Assembly (NCBI GenBank): GCA_900540475.1
Contig: UQGG01000033.1
Span: 1-64,000 of the forward strand
Length of the DNA stretch: 64,000 nt
Reading direction: 5' to 3'
Origin: an uncultured Robinsoniella sp.
GTDB lineage: Bacteria; Bacillota; Clostridia; Lachnospirales; Lachnospiraceae
Shown: one piece after another, positions 1-8,261 of the stretch
How positions within the stretch are numbered: the stretch's first letter is position 1
How the letters are laid out: each line of letters opens with the position of its first letter
The notes under the pieces: model-generated
Database searches by the model: none
What the model was told of the DNA's origin: nothing
Seen by the model: the letters and a program-made list of their open reading frames with translations, nothing else
Made by a program: the position numbers and the translations under genes

Positions 1-337
1 GCAGTGTGGTATATTTCGACAGTTTATGCATAAGAGAAGATGAAAGTTTACTCTTTTTTCTGATCACAGAATGAAAAACAAATCACAGTCTCAAGATCAG
101 TTGCTTTATATCAGTAGCTTTACGACAATCACGTTAAGCCTTCCAAACCAATGTCCTGGTCCGCCCCCTTCTCTTTCCGTACACTACCTATCATTTACAA
201 AGCGTCCCTTAATCAACTAAACCCTTTATTCATGAAGTGCAAAATCGAATAAATATACAGTGCTTTATTTTAGCTTTTCTTTCTGGTATAATGAAATGAC
301 CACTTTAACCGTACCAGTAGCAAAGAAGGGAATTGTA
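1..337. other. Intergenic start of window
   Basis: No coding region with a credible start and ribosome binding site is visible in these 337 bases. The one notable element is a short stretch at 143-178 that recurs near 40.07 kb and is listed separately. A gene may have ended just upstream of the window, but nothing here proves it. Confidence 0.5.
143..178. repeat. Short interspersed repeat, copy 1
   Basis: These 36 bases match 40068-40103 in the same orientation at 30 of 36 positions, sharing the core TGTCCTGGT followed by CGCCC and CTTCTCTTTC. Both copies lie in non-coding DNA. It may be a remnant of a dispersed repeat or of a shared mobile-element end; no element boundary is visible at this copy. 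Confidence 0.4.
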
Positions 338-751
338 ATGGAAACAAATAATAAGAAAAATCATCTGTCTCGTGTTAGCGTCTATTTCAAAATGCTTCTT
401 TTTGCTATGTGCTTAGCTATGGGTGCGTTCTTTTTTAGTACTTATAATCTTTATGAATTATTAGATAAGACAACTGTAATTGAGACGTGGGCAATTTCTG
501 AAAGTATCGTTGCAAATGGTGACGGTGATCATAATTCCTATTTTAAAACGCTATGTTTAAACAAAAATAATTCTTATAATGGAACGATAACGAAGAATAC
601 AAGCTCAATACTTCCAATTGCAGCTTTCCAAAAAGGATTCAGTCTGTTTCTTTTTCTTATTATAGTGTTTCTATTTTTCTTTTTAACCTTATTTATATTA
701 TTGCCTGATGGATGGACATTAATTAATCAGAAGGTACGTCTGGACAATTGA
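338..751 (+). CDS. Small hypothetical membrane protein
   Basis: This encodes 137 residues of unknown function. The start at 338 is chosen because AAGAAGGGA precedes it; the frame is open further upstream without a ribosome binding site. Two hydrophobic segments are visible, one near residues 15-38 and a very strong Phe/Leu-rich one near residues 100-127, flanking a polar central part with several Asn residues. A protein with two membrane passes and a roughly 60-residue loop is therefore likely. No family is recognised. It stands alone, about 140 bases before another small gene on the same strand. Confidence 0.6.
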   Translation: METNNKKNHLSRVSVYFKMLLFAMCLAMGAFFFSTYNLYELLDKTTVIETWAISESIVANGDGDHNSYFKTLCLNKNNSYNGTITKNTSSILPIAAFQKGFSLFLFLIIVFLFFFLTLFILLPDGWTLINQKVRLDN

Positions 752-890
752 ATCAATTCTTTTTCAAATCATGGACAAAGCTTTATAAGTCATTTCTAAA
801 TGGCTTTCTTTTTGCATGCAAATTGGGTAGCGGGTGTACATTGCATCCCTATTATGAGTGAAAAGAAGAGATTGAATTGGAGGAAAATGA

Positions 891-1106
891 ATGAAAGAAA
901 AAATATATAAATTATTTCTCATATTAATGGTAAGTATGTCCTTGGGCTCAGGTTCCTTAGCCCAAAATGAGATAGTCAAGATGCTGGAAGCTCTTTCGGG
1001 AACAGGTAAAGCGCAGGTTCATCAACTTGTTGAAGAAGAAAAAGAGACCGAAGAAATAAGAAAAAAGAAGAAATTCCCCTTTACGTTCAAGATATTCTAT
1101 GATTGA
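891..1106 (+). CDS. Small secreted or membrane-anchored peptide
   Basis: This is a 71-residue product preceded by a strong GGAGGA ribosome binding site. The N-terminus (MKEKIYKLFLILMVSMSLG) looks like a signal peptide with a possible cleavage region around SGSLAQN at residues 20-26. The remaining 45 residues are highly charged, with a Glu/Lys-rich stretch and a basic C-terminal tail KKKKFPFTF. There is no cysteine, so it is neither a lipoprotein nor a disulfide peptide. The function is unknown. It ends just upstream of the TetR promoter and is probably a separate transcript. Confidence 0.55.
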   Translation: MKEKIYKLFLILMVSMSLGSGSLAQNEIVKMLEALSGTGKAQVHQLVEEEKETEEIRKKKKFPFTFKIFYD

Positions 1107-1121
1107 TAGAGGAAATTAATA

Positions 1122-1168
1122 TTGACCTGTTAGGTAAATAGATGTATAATGGCATTAACCTGATAGGT
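1122..1168 (+). promoter_or_regulatory. TetR-gene promoter with paired operators
   Basis: TTGACC (1122-1127) and TATAAT (1145-1150) are separated by exactly 17 bases. Two copies of the dyad ACCT-N3-AGGT lie at 1125-1135 (overlapping -35) and 1158-1168 (just past -10). The two sites are also inverted copies of each other over about 15 bases with two mismatches. This is the arrangement expected for autorepression by the TetR protein encoded at 1251. Binding by that protein is inferred. Confidence 0.75.
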
Positions 1169-1250
1169 CAATAATTATCTTATGCCCACCAAGTGAGACT
1201 TACAGTCGTTAGAAAACAACCTAAAATACGCACTGGCAAGGAGAATATAC

Positions 1251-1886
1251 ATGCCAACAAAAATTTACGATTTAGATACCAATAGACGCAATGCAATTCT
1301 AAATGCGGCACTAAAAGAATTTGCATTAAGGGGATATGACAATGCTTCCACAAATGTAATTGCAAAGGAAGCGGGAATATCAAAACCTTTGATGTTTCAT
1401 TACATAGGCAGTAAACAAGACCTGTTCTTATATGTTTACGACTATTTTGCAGAGCTGCTCAATAAAGAATATTACCAGTTAATCGATTATGATGAACCAG
1501 ATATTTTTAACAGACTCCACCAGTCCTTACTGCTTCAGATCAAACTGTTAAAGGAATATCCATGGATCTTTGAGTTCAATAAACTTTCCGCAGTCACTCA
1601 TTCAGAAGATATCAACAGCGAATTAGAGAAAAGAAACAGCAGGAAGCATGCAGAATGTTATCCGGCGATATTTGATGCCATAGATACGTCCGGATTCAGA
1701 GAGGAATTAGATATTGAAAAATGCGAACAGATCATTCTGTGGTCTTGTGTGGGATTTTCCAATCAAATGTTAGAAAACATCAGAAATACCGAATATTCCC
1801 GGCTGGATTATCAATCTATGGAAAAGGAATTGAATGGTTTGTTCATACAATTGAGACAGATATTTTATAAACGAGAAAATAATTAA
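1251..1886 (+). CDS. TetR/AcrR family transcriptional regulator
   Basis: This encodes 211 residues, the usual TetR length. The N-terminal helix-turn-helix lies at about residues 12-55, with the typical ...NVIAKEAGISKPLMFHYIGSKQDLF pattern; the rest is a helical ligand-binding domain of unknown specificity. The start has an AAGGAGAA site 7 bases upstream. A 17-base-spaced promoter carrying two ACCT-N3-AGGT dyads precedes it, which suggests autoregulation. The M23 peptidase gene follows after about 20 bases and is probably co-transcribed, so the regulator likely controls that gene. Confidence 0.9.
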   Translation: MPTKIYDLDTNRRNAILNAALKEFALRGYDNASTNVIAKEAGISKPLMFHYIGSKQDLFLYVYDYFAELLNKEYYQLIDYDEPDIFNRLHQSLLLQIKLLKEYPWIFEFNKLSAVTHSEDINSELEKRNSRKHAECYPAIFDAIDTSGFREELDIEKCEQIILWSCVGFSNQMLENIRNTEYSRLDYQSMEKELNGLFIQLRQIFYKRENN

Positions 1887-1906
1887 CGATAATTTATGAG
1901 GTGCCA

Positions 1907-2593
1907 ATGGAAAAATTCAAAGAACCAGTGGTTGTTCAGTTTCCGCTAAGGGGCGAATGGGCTGTCCCTAATACGCCTGGTACACGCATTCCCAGCCACG
2001 GCACGAATTTGTTAGGAACGCGATATGCCTATGACTTTCTTCAGGTGGACTGGAAGCGAAAGGGGAACCCCAGCTACAGTGTCAGTCCATTATCTTATCT
2101 ACTGGCGGGTGTATCTGTGAACAGATGTTACTGTTACGGAAAAGAGATTTATGCACCTTGTGCGGGAACTGTTATAGAAATAGAAGATCATTGCATGGAA
2201 CGAGAAAAAGCAAGATTGCTTTCGGATTATAGACGTGCCGGCGCTAACAGCAGATTTGATCCTGACAGAGATGATGTAAAGAATTTAACCGGTAATTTCA
2301 TTATCATGAAACATAGCGATGGTATCTATGCAGCGTTTTGCCATCTTAAGCCTGGTTCTGTAAAAGTATCGGTGGGACAAGCAGTAAAAAAAGGGGATAT
2401 TCTGGGGTGTATTGGTCATACCGGGAATTCCATGTTTCCCCATCTGCATTTTCAACTAATGGACAGCGCAGACATTTCTGCGGCAAATGGACTGCCCTGT
2501 GCCTTTGAACAATATGAAGTGTTCAATCAGGGGAAATGGGAAAAGATATATGGCGGTATTCCAAATGCTGCACAAAGGATCCGGTTTTCTTAA
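1907..2593 (+). CDS. M23 family metallopeptidase-like protein
   Basis: This encodes 228 residues. ATG at 1907 is preferred over GTG at 1901 because GAGGTG precedes it. The C-terminal half carries M23 hallmarks: CHLKPGSVKVSVGQAVKKGD, a GCIGHTGNS turn and the HLH zinc/catalytic motif in PHLHFQ. The usual first zinc motif HxxxD appears as R39-x-x-x-D43 (TRYAYDF), so a zinc-binding histidine is replaced and activity may be altered or lost. There is no obvious signal peptide, so it may be cytoplasmic or a binding protein. It is probably in the TetR operon and its stop overlaps the convergent exporter gene by 4 bases. Confidence 0.75.
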   Translation: MEKFKEPVVVQFPLRGEWAVPNTPGTRIPSHGTNLLGTRYAYDFLQVDWKRKGNPSYSVSPLSYLLAGVSVNRCYCYGKEIYAPCAGTVIEIEDHCMEREKARLLSDYRRAGANSRFDPDRDDVKNLTGNFIIMKHSDGIYAAFCHLKPGSVKVSVGQAVKKGDILGCIGHTGNSMFPHLHFQLMDSADISAANGLPCAFEQYEVFNQGKWEKIYGGIPNAAQRIRFS

Positions 2594-3459
2594 ATCACAC
2601 GCCTGGATTGAAAAGATTCACTGAACACTGCACCAGACAAGATAAATGCAGCGCCAATGAATTGTATCACAGTCAGTTTTTCATCCAGAAATATACTGGC
2701 AAACAGAAGGGCAGACAATGGTTCTAAATATCCGCAGACGGCTACCGTCCCGGCGGGCAGCTGCGATATAGAGGAGAAGTAAAGGTAGCATCCGATTCCG
2801 GTATTGACGATTCCTAAAAACAGTATCGGAAACAGATTTTGTGACAGATCAGAAAATACTACGCCCTGTTTTGCAAATGTAAAAACAGCCACAGTCAGGA
2901 AACTTGCAGCGAGCTGGAGCGCTGCATTTTCCAGCCCGGTGATTCCAGACGCCATTTTATTGAATACCACCATAACCGCATACATAACTGCAGCCAGGAT
3001 ACCGCAGAGTAATCCCCAGGAAATTCCATTATGTAAAAGGTCCGAACTATTTGTAAAAAACATTCCCGTGAGAACCGCTGCAAATCCCAGCAGCTTTGCT
3101 TTTGATATCTGTTCCTTAAAAAGCAGGGGAGAAACAGCCATTACAATGACTGGTCCGCAGTAATAGGCAAGTGTTGCCATGCTCACACCAATCTGTTGAT
3201 ACGCCTCATAGAGCAGCATCCAGCTGAATCCCATAGCTGTACCGGAAATGAAAAGGAAGAAAAAATGTTTCCGGTTCCTACATGCCGTTTTCTTTTTCTT
3301 TTTTTGGGAAAATACAAAAAGTATCAGGAGTAATAGACTCCCCGTCAGAGTCCGAAAAAAGACAATCTCGTAACTGTTCATCGAAATATAATCCGCCACT
3401 ATCCCATTAGATCCAAAAAGTAATAAAGCCAATAAATATTTAACATATGCTTGTTTCAT
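2590..3459 (-). CDS. EamA/DMT family transporter
   Basis: This encodes 289 residues with about ten hydrophobic segments in two repeated halves, typical of the drug/metabolite transporter superfamily with two EamA domains (roughly 5-135 and 150-280). Recognisable features are the N-terminal GSNGIVADYI and the C-terminal half pattern LEPLSALLFASIFLDEKLT. The substrate cannot be told from sequence; export of amino acids or metabolites is usual. It is transcribed divergently from a LysR regulator with a T-N11-A dyad between them, so LysR control is likely. An AAGGGG site precedes the start. Confidence 0.88.
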   Translation of the reverse strand: MKQAYVKYLLALLLFGSNGIVADYISMNSYEIVFFRTLTGSLLLLILFVFSQKKKKKTACRNRKHFFFLFISGTAMGFSWMLLYEAYQQIGVSMATLAYYCGPVIVMAVSPLLFKEQISKAKLLGFAAVLTGMFFTNSSDLLHNGISWGLLCGILAAVMYAVMVVFNKMASGITGLENAALQLAASFLTVAVFTFAKQGVVFSDLSQNLFPILFLGIVNTGIGCYLYFSSISQLPAGTVAVCGYLEPLSALLFASIFLDEKLTVIQFIGAAFILSGAVFSESFQSRRVI

Positions 3460-3493
3460 TCTGTGCGCCCCTTTACCAAATTAAATCTTTCTC

Positions 3494-3510
3494 ATTCAAA
3501 ATACTTGAAT
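3494..3510. promoter_or_regulatory. Probable LysR operator
   Basis: ATTCAA-AATAC-TTGAAT is a perfect 6-bp dyad that contains a T-N11-A LysR box. It lies in the 148-base gap between the divergent EamA and LysR genes, where an operator controlling both would be expected. Confidence 0.6.
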
Positions 3511-3607
3511 TCTTTTCACCTCGAGTGTATCATATCCCTAATAATTACAAAAGTGAATATTTATCATGATTTAAATGATAAAACCAGATGTACAGGAGGA
3601 ACATCCC

Positions 3608-4477
3608 ATGGATATGAATATTCAAAAATACCTGGCGTTAGCCAAAACGGTAGAATACGGAAGTTTTACAAAAGCGGCAGAGATTTTAAACTATTCCCAG
3701 TCGGGAATCAGCCGCATGATCAATGATCTGGAAAAAGAATGGAAAGTTTCGCTGCTGGAGCGGGGGAGAAACGGCGTGCGGTTAACTTCCGATGGGTTGA
3801 AATTACTGCCCTTTGTGCAAAATGTGTGCAGGGAATACCAGAAATTACAGTCACAGGTGGATGAGCTGAACGGGCTGCAGACGGGACTGATCCGGATAGG
3901 GACCATTTCCAGTACAGCGACTCATTGGCTCCCCACTATCATCCAGGAATTTCAAAAGGACTATCCGAATATTGATTACGAGCTGCTTCTGGGTGACTAT
4001 ACTGAAATTGAAAACTGGATTTTAGAGGGGCGGGTGGACTGTGGTTTCCTGCGGCTTCCAACACATGCAGAGTTTGAAACGACATTTATAAAGCAGGATA
4101 AATTGCTGGTTATTCTGCCGGAAAATCATCCCATGGCAGCTTTTGAGCGATTTCCGGTCAGTGCTTTGTGCGACTATCCTTTCATGCTTCTGGAAAAGGG
4201 GGCAAAAGCGGAAGTTTCAGAGATCTTCGAAAGAAACCATATTTCTCCCAAGATACATTTTACGACCTGGGATGATTATGCCATTATGTCTATGGTAGAA
4301 AGCGGTCTTGGCATCAGCATTTTACCCCAGCTGATCTTACAGCGGATTCCCTACCGGATTGTTGCCAGGGAGCTGGATGTTCCGGCATACCGGGATATCG
4401 CCATTGCCCTGCGTGATAAAAAAACGGCGTCCCTGGCTGTGAAACGATTTTTAGAATATATCTCATCTCTTATTTAA
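3608..4477 (+). CDS. LysR family transcriptional regulator
   Basis: This encodes 289 residues. ATG at 3608 sits 8 bases after a perfect AGGAGG, so the upstream in-frame start is rejected. The N-terminal winged helix-turn-helix covers residues 3-60 (GSFTKAAEILNYSQSGISR), followed by a type-2 periplasmic-binding-protein-like effector domain at about 90-285. It is divergent from the EamA exporter and likely activates it in response to an effector that cannot be deduced. The 3' end overlaps the convergent ABC permease by 15 bases. Confidence 0.92.
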   Translation: MDMNIQKYLALAKTVEYGSFTKAAEILNYSQSGISRMINDLEKEWKVSLLERGRNGVRLTSDGLKLLPFVQNVCREYQKLQSQVDELNGLQTGLIRIGTISSTATHWLPTIIQEFQKDYPNIDYELLLGDYTEIENWILEGRVDCGFLRLPTHAEFETTFIKQDKLLVILPENHPMAAFERFPVSALCDYPFMLLEKGAKAEVSEIFERNHISPKIHFTTWDDYAIMSMVESGLGISILPQLILQRIPYRIVARELDVPAYRDIAIALRDKKTASLAVKRFLEYISSLI

Positions 4478-5506
4478 CCGGACGCTTGCCGTAATAAAAA
4501 ATGCAATGGACAATGACAGCACGCCAAGTAAGGGAAGCAGCGTGTCAGTAAAATCGCCGCCGTTTTGCAGGGTTTCTATAGCGCTTGTAATCCAGCGCTG
4601 AGGAAAAAGGTTTCCCACTGTCTGCAGGCTTTTGGGCATTGCTTCAAAAGGAAATAAAGCCCCTGACAATATGGAAGTCGGCAATAGTACCAGCACCCCA
4701 AAACGCCATGCAGTGTTATCATCCTTTGCAAAAGCAGCCAGAAGTAAACCAAAAGCAGTTGTAAATATGCCCAGCACACTGAATACTGCCAGAATCAGTG
4801 CGGGATATTTCATTCCAAAATCAAAGTGAAACAGCTTTGCTGTTATAAAGTATAGGAATGAAAACAGCAGCAGATGTAAAAAGAGCATACTGCCGCGGCC
4901 CAGCAGATAAACAGACAGTTTTGTTTTGCTCATGAATATACGATTTTTTATGCCAGTATTCTTTTCTGTGATAATAATTCCGGCAAGTATAGAAGCAGAA
5001 CCAATCATTTTAAAGATCACCATACCCAAAGCGTTGGTAATGGGAACGCCTTTTTGGGGAACTGGATTTTGGGAAATAACCGTCTGGTTTGCATTTCCTG
5101 TTATATAATTTTCCACTGCTGTATTCAGCATGATTTCCATATAATCCGCCAAGCCGGCATTTTGTGATTTTACAAACCGGATTGGTTTTTCTAAGTCGTT
5201 GTCCATGGCGGAGGCATTTGGGGCAATTATAACAGCAAGATCTATTTTCCCGTTTCGGATGTCATTCTCTACTTCCTTTAGGTCAATCGCAAGTGGATTA
5301 ATAAAGTCCATATCAGCAATGGTTTCTTCTATCATTGCCCCGAATCCACCGCTGTCCTGATTGATGACTGCAATATTCACTTTGGATTGGAATGACAGGA
5401 TAAAGGAAAATAACAGCAGCATGATTACAGGTGATAATACGATGCTTGAAAAATAATCCCGATTCCTAGTAAACAGCAGCCTGGAATTTTTAAAAATATT
5501 ACGCAT
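4463..5506 (-). CDS. ABC-2 type exporter permease (second subunit)
   Basis: This encodes 347 residues with the YhgE/Pip-type architecture: one N-terminal membrane segment (about 20-40), a large extracytoplasmic domain (about 45-165) and five C-terminal membrane segments, with TSILSGALFPFEAMP as the conserved ABC-2 loop. ATG at 5506 is preferred over 5512 because the GGGGG site lies 9 rather than 3 bases upstream. It overlaps the upstream permease gene by 8 bases, so the two are translationally coupled. It forms an exporter with the permease at 5499 and the ATPase at 6602; the substrate is unknown. Confidence 0.88.
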   Translation of the reverse strand: MRNIFKNSRLLFTRNRDYFSSIVLSPVIMLLLFSFILSFQSKVNIAVINQDSGGFGAMIEETIADMDFINPLAIDLKEVENDIRNGKIDLAVIIAPNASAMDNDLEKPIRFVKSQNAGLADYMEIMLNTAVENYITGNANQTVISQNPVPQKGVPITNALGMVIFKMIGSASILAGIIITEKNTGIKNRIFMSKTKLSVYLLGRGSMLFLHLLLFSFLYFITAKLFHFDFGMKYPALILAVFSVLGIFTTAFGLLLAAFAKDDNTAWRFGVLVLLPTSILSGALFPFEAMPKSLQTVGNLFPQRWITSAIETLQNGGDFTDTLLPLLGVLSLSIAFFITASVRLNKR

Positions 5507-6605
5507 AAACATAGACCCCCTTTCCTTTTTCTTTTTTTCTTCTTATGAAATAAATACCAGCCATGAGCCCTGTCATAAGCAGACTAACAACAACAGCGAT
5601 GGCAAATTTTACGTCAAACTTTCCGCTGGAAAGGATAATAGCAGAATTCGTGACCCAGTATAGCGGACTGAGTTTACATAGTACTGAGACAGGTTTGATC
5701 GTATCCAGAAAAGATAAAGGAGTAAGCCCGCCGCCTAAAAAACCGATAAATATGGATATCATTAAAAGTAAATCATTCAGTGAAGTCTTTTTCTTCATGA
5801 GAAGTCCGGTTACAGCGCCCATTGTAGAACTGAACATTGCCAGCAGTAAATATAAGAAGACTAAGAATACAGACAGATTTCCCCAATCAACCTGCAACGC
5901 AAAGACCGAGATCATATAGACTAAGAAAATCTGTATGAGCGCAATGGTAACTCCCATGGCTATTTTGCTGATCAGCATTTTGCCGGTGCTGGCTTTCGAA
6001 ATACAGATCCGTTCATAAGTCCTGGTTTCTTTTTCGGCATATACACTCTGCCCTACGATCAGGCATAAATAAATCATAATAAATCCCAATTCCGCAAAGG
6101 TAAAATAAGTATAAGAATCGATGGTTTTCTGCGGGACCACTTTTGAATCAATATAAGATCCCGTAACGGCATTTTCGGAGGAAGCCATAAGCGTGTGAAA
6201 TGCCGTTCTAAGCATTTTACCCTCTGTTGGTTCATTGTAAGGGGAGCGGTAATAATAAAAACCTTCTGAGGAAACTTTTATCAAAGCAGCCGCTTTATTT
6301 TTATCCACTTCCTGGCATCCCTGGACGAAGCTGTCTGTTTCTTTAAATGAAACGTTCATACTCGCTGTAATATATTTCTGAAATGCAGTAAACTTTTGTT
6401 TGTATTGTGAGGGGCTGTCTTTTTCTGTCAGGTACAATACCGTTAACTCGGGAGATGATGATTCTGTTTCAGCAGATCCAATAAGGTTTGACATAGCGTA
6501 CCCCATTAGTAAAATCAGGACGACGGGAGCTGCAAGCATAAATAAAACGTTAAAAGGCTTTCTGAAAAACTGTTTGATTTCTTTACAATACATTCTGGTA
6601 ATCAT
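5499..6605 (-). CDS. ABC-2 type exporter permease (first subunit)
   Basis: This encodes 368 residues with the same layout as its downstream neighbour: an N-terminal anchor (about 18-40, FNVLFMLAAPVVLILLMGY), an external domain to about residue 170, then about five membrane segments and a basic tail. The conserved ABC-2 loop is GGLTPLSFLD. Its ATG overlaps the ATPase stop as ATGA, indicating translational coupling. The pair probably forms a heterodimeric channel for drug or peptide efflux, with the divergent TetR gene as the likely regulator. Confidence 0.88.
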   Translation of the reverse strand: MITRMYCKEIKQFFRKPFNVLFMLAAPVVLILLMGYAMSNLIGSAETESSSPELTVLYLTEKDSPSQYKQKFTAFQKYITASMNVSFKETDSFVQGCQEVDKNKAAALIKVSSEGFYYYRSPYNEPTEGKMLRTAFHTLMASSENAVTGSYIDSKVVPQKTIDSYTYFTFAELGFIMIYLCLIVGQSVYAEKETRTYERICISKASTGKMLISKIAMGVTIALIQIFLVYMISVFALQVDWGNLSVFLVFLYLLLAMFSSTMGAVTGLLMKKKTSLNDLLLMISIFIGFLGGGLTPLSFLDTIKPVSVLCKLSPLYWVTNSAIILSSGKFDVKFAIAVVVSLLMTGLMAGIYFIRRKKEKGKGVYVYA

Positions 6606-7339
6606 GAGTCCCGAAGCTCCTTTCCGGTTAATAATAAGAATATTTCTTCTAATGAAAGTTCTTCTTCTTTACTGAACTTGTTTCTGATTTCTTCAATTTC
6701 TCCGGTAATAATAACTTTACCATGGTCAATAAGCAGGATTTTATTGCATATTTCCGCTACTTCTTCCATGTAATGTGAGGTGTAAATGACCGTTGTGCCA
6801 TTTTGAGACAGCTTTCGGATACTGTCTAATATAAAATTTCTGGACTGAGGGTCTATACCTACCGTTGGTTCATCCATAATGATGAGCTTTGGTTTATGAA
6901 CGATTCCACAGGCAATATTCAGCCTTCGTTTCATTCCCCCGGAATACTTTTCGGATCTCTTCTTCTTATGCTCCTCAAGGCCCACTAATTTTAATGCATC
7001 CATTACATGCTGTTTCAGATCTTTTCCTTTCAGCCCATATAGAGAAGCAAAAAAAGATACATTTTCTTCGGCTGATAAATCGGGATATATAGCAAGATCC
7101 TGTGGAACCAGCCCAATACTGGCGTGCCATTTGTCAAAAGTGGCTCCGCCTTCAAATAAAATAGTTCCGTTATCGGGGATTAACAGTCCGGATAGCATAT
7201 TAATTGTGGTACTTTTTCCGGCGCCATTTGGTCCCACAAAACCGTAAATATCCCCTTTTTCCACTTGAAAGCTGATGTGATCCACAGCAGTCAGATCATG
7301 AAAATTCTTTGTCAGATTCTTTGCATTTACAATGTTCAT
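6602..7339 (-). CDS. ABC exporter ATP-binding protein
   Basis: This encodes 245 residues. The start at 7339 follows AAGGAG by 6 bases; an upstream in-frame ATG at 7366 lacks such a site. All ABC motifs are present: Walker A GPNGAGKST at 36-44, Q-loop VPQDLA, signature YSGGMKRR, Walker B LIIMDEPT and the H-loop TSHY. It resembles the CcmA/DrrA-type ATPases of ABC-2 exporters. It is the first gene of a tightly overlapping three-gene operon and is divergent from a TetR regulator. Confidence 0.95.
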   Translation of the reverse strand: MNIVNAKNLTKNFHDLTAVDHISFQVEKGDIYGFVGPNGAGKSTTINMLSGLLIPDNGTILFEGGATFDKWHASIGLVPQDLAIYPDLSAEENVSFFASLYGLKGKDLKQHVMDALKLVGLEEHKKKRSEKYSGGMKRRLNIACGIVHKPKLIIMDEPTVGIDPQSRNFILDSIRKLSQNGTTVIYTSHYMEEVAEICNKILLIDHGKVIITGEIEEIRNKFSKEEELSLEEIFLLLTGKELRDS

Positions 7340-7378
7340 ATAGTTCTCCTTATTTTCTGTGTGCACAATTTTTAAAAA

Positions 7379-7396
7379 AGTTAGTAATGGCTAACT
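7379..7396. promoter_or_regulatory. Candidate operator, AGTTAG dyad
   Basis: AGTTAG-TAATGG-CTAACT is a perfect 6-bp dyad located 40 bases upstream of the exporter ATPase start, in the gap shared with the divergent TetR gene. Binding by that TetR is inferred from position only. Confidence 0.45.
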
Positions 7397-7463
7397 ATTT
7401 AGTAAAAATATAAGCTATCTGAGGAATCAAATAGTGGTGAAGATAAAGAAAGATAAAATTTTT

Positions 7464-7503
7464 GTGTGACACACTTGTGCATTTATTTATTGCTTAGTAT
7501 AAT
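7464..7503 (+). promoter_or_regulatory. Promoter region of the second TetR gene with GTGTG dyad
   Basis: TATAAT lies at 7498-7503. A weak -35 (TTGTGC, 7476-7481) sits 16 bases upstream, and a perfect GTGTG-A-CACAC dyad (7464-7474) adjoins it. This is a plausible repressor site controlling the downstream TetR gene. Confidence 0.5.
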
Positions 7504-7580
7504 ACGTTTAACAAACCAATACAATACGATCCGGCAAAGTGATACATATATTTCATTTTGTGCCAGAAAGGAGAAGCCGT

Positions 7581-8129
7581 ATGAATTTAAAAGAAGAAAA
7601 CAAAACGAAAAAATGGATCATAGATGCGTTATTTGATTTATTGAGCCGTAAAGAATATCAGGATATTACCATTGCCCAGATTGTGAATAAGGCAGGGTTG
7701 GGCAGGAGAACTTTTTACCGTTATTTTAAAACAAAAAATGAGGTAGTGGAGTACACGACAAAACTCCTTATGAATGAATTTGCAAATACTATCATTCTAA
7801 ATCACGCGGATACCCAGGAAAGCATCACAAAATCCTATTTTGAGTTCTGGGATAATCACATTGATATTCTGATGCTAATGAACAAGGCACATCTGCTTTA
7901 TTTTATAGAAGACCATCTGCTTTCGCTGATATACGAGGTTGCCAAAAAGGTGGGGCATGTGCCTGAGCATTTGGAGGAAGAAGAACTGGCGGAGTACTAC
8001 AAAAGATATAAGTTTGCATTTGCGGTGAAACTGGCGGGATTTTGGAAAGCGACGGTTCTTTGGTCAGAGGAAGAACCGAGAAGAACACCGGAAGAAATGA
8101 GCAGACTCCTTAATGATATACTCAAATAA
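7581..8129 (+). CDS. TetR/AcrR family regulator
   Basis: This encodes 182 residues. ATG at 7581 follows AAAGGAGAAG, so the longer frame from 7539 is rejected. The helix-turn-helix occupies residues 10-55 (ITIAQIVNKAGLGRRTFYRYFKTKNEV). The C-terminal half is the short type seen in DhaS-like TetR proteins. It is divergent from the three-gene ABC-2 exporter and is its most likely repressor. Two dyads lie in the shared 241-base gap. The inducing ligand is unknown. Confidence 0.9.
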   Translation: MNLKEENKTKKWIIDALFDLLSRKEYQDITIAQIVNKAGLGRRTFYRYFKTKNEVVEYTTKLLMNEFANTIILNHADTQESITKSYFEFWDNHIDILMLMNKAHLLYFIEDHLLSLIYEVAKKVGHVPEHLEEEELAEYYKRYKFAFAVKLAGFWKATVLWSEEEPRRTPEEMSRLLNDILK

Positions 8130-8185
8130 GTGATCAACAGCGAAAATTGTTTCAAAATTTTGATTATATATTCACATTACATATA

Positions 8186-8213
8186 TCGACAGATTCAAAA
8201 ATTGTGATATAAT
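8186..8213 (+). promoter_or_regulatory. Promoter of the EAL/binding-protein operon
   Basis: TCGACA (8186-8191), 16 bases, then TATAAT (8208-8213) with an extended -10 TG at 8205-8206. It lies about 50 bases upstream of the GGDEF/EAL gene start. Confidence 0.65.
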
Positions 8214-8261
8214 GGGACTATAAAATTTAATATTCTCGTAAAGAGCGTGGGAGGAATCACA

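Noticed and set aside
764..979. Minus-strand open frame overlapping the small secreted peptide gene
   Set aside because: No ribosome binding site and no family features; the plus-strand frame has a strong site.
8130..8261. c-di-GMP riboswitch upstream of the EAL gene
   Set aside because: The leader from promoter to start codon is only about 50 bases, too short for such an aptamer.
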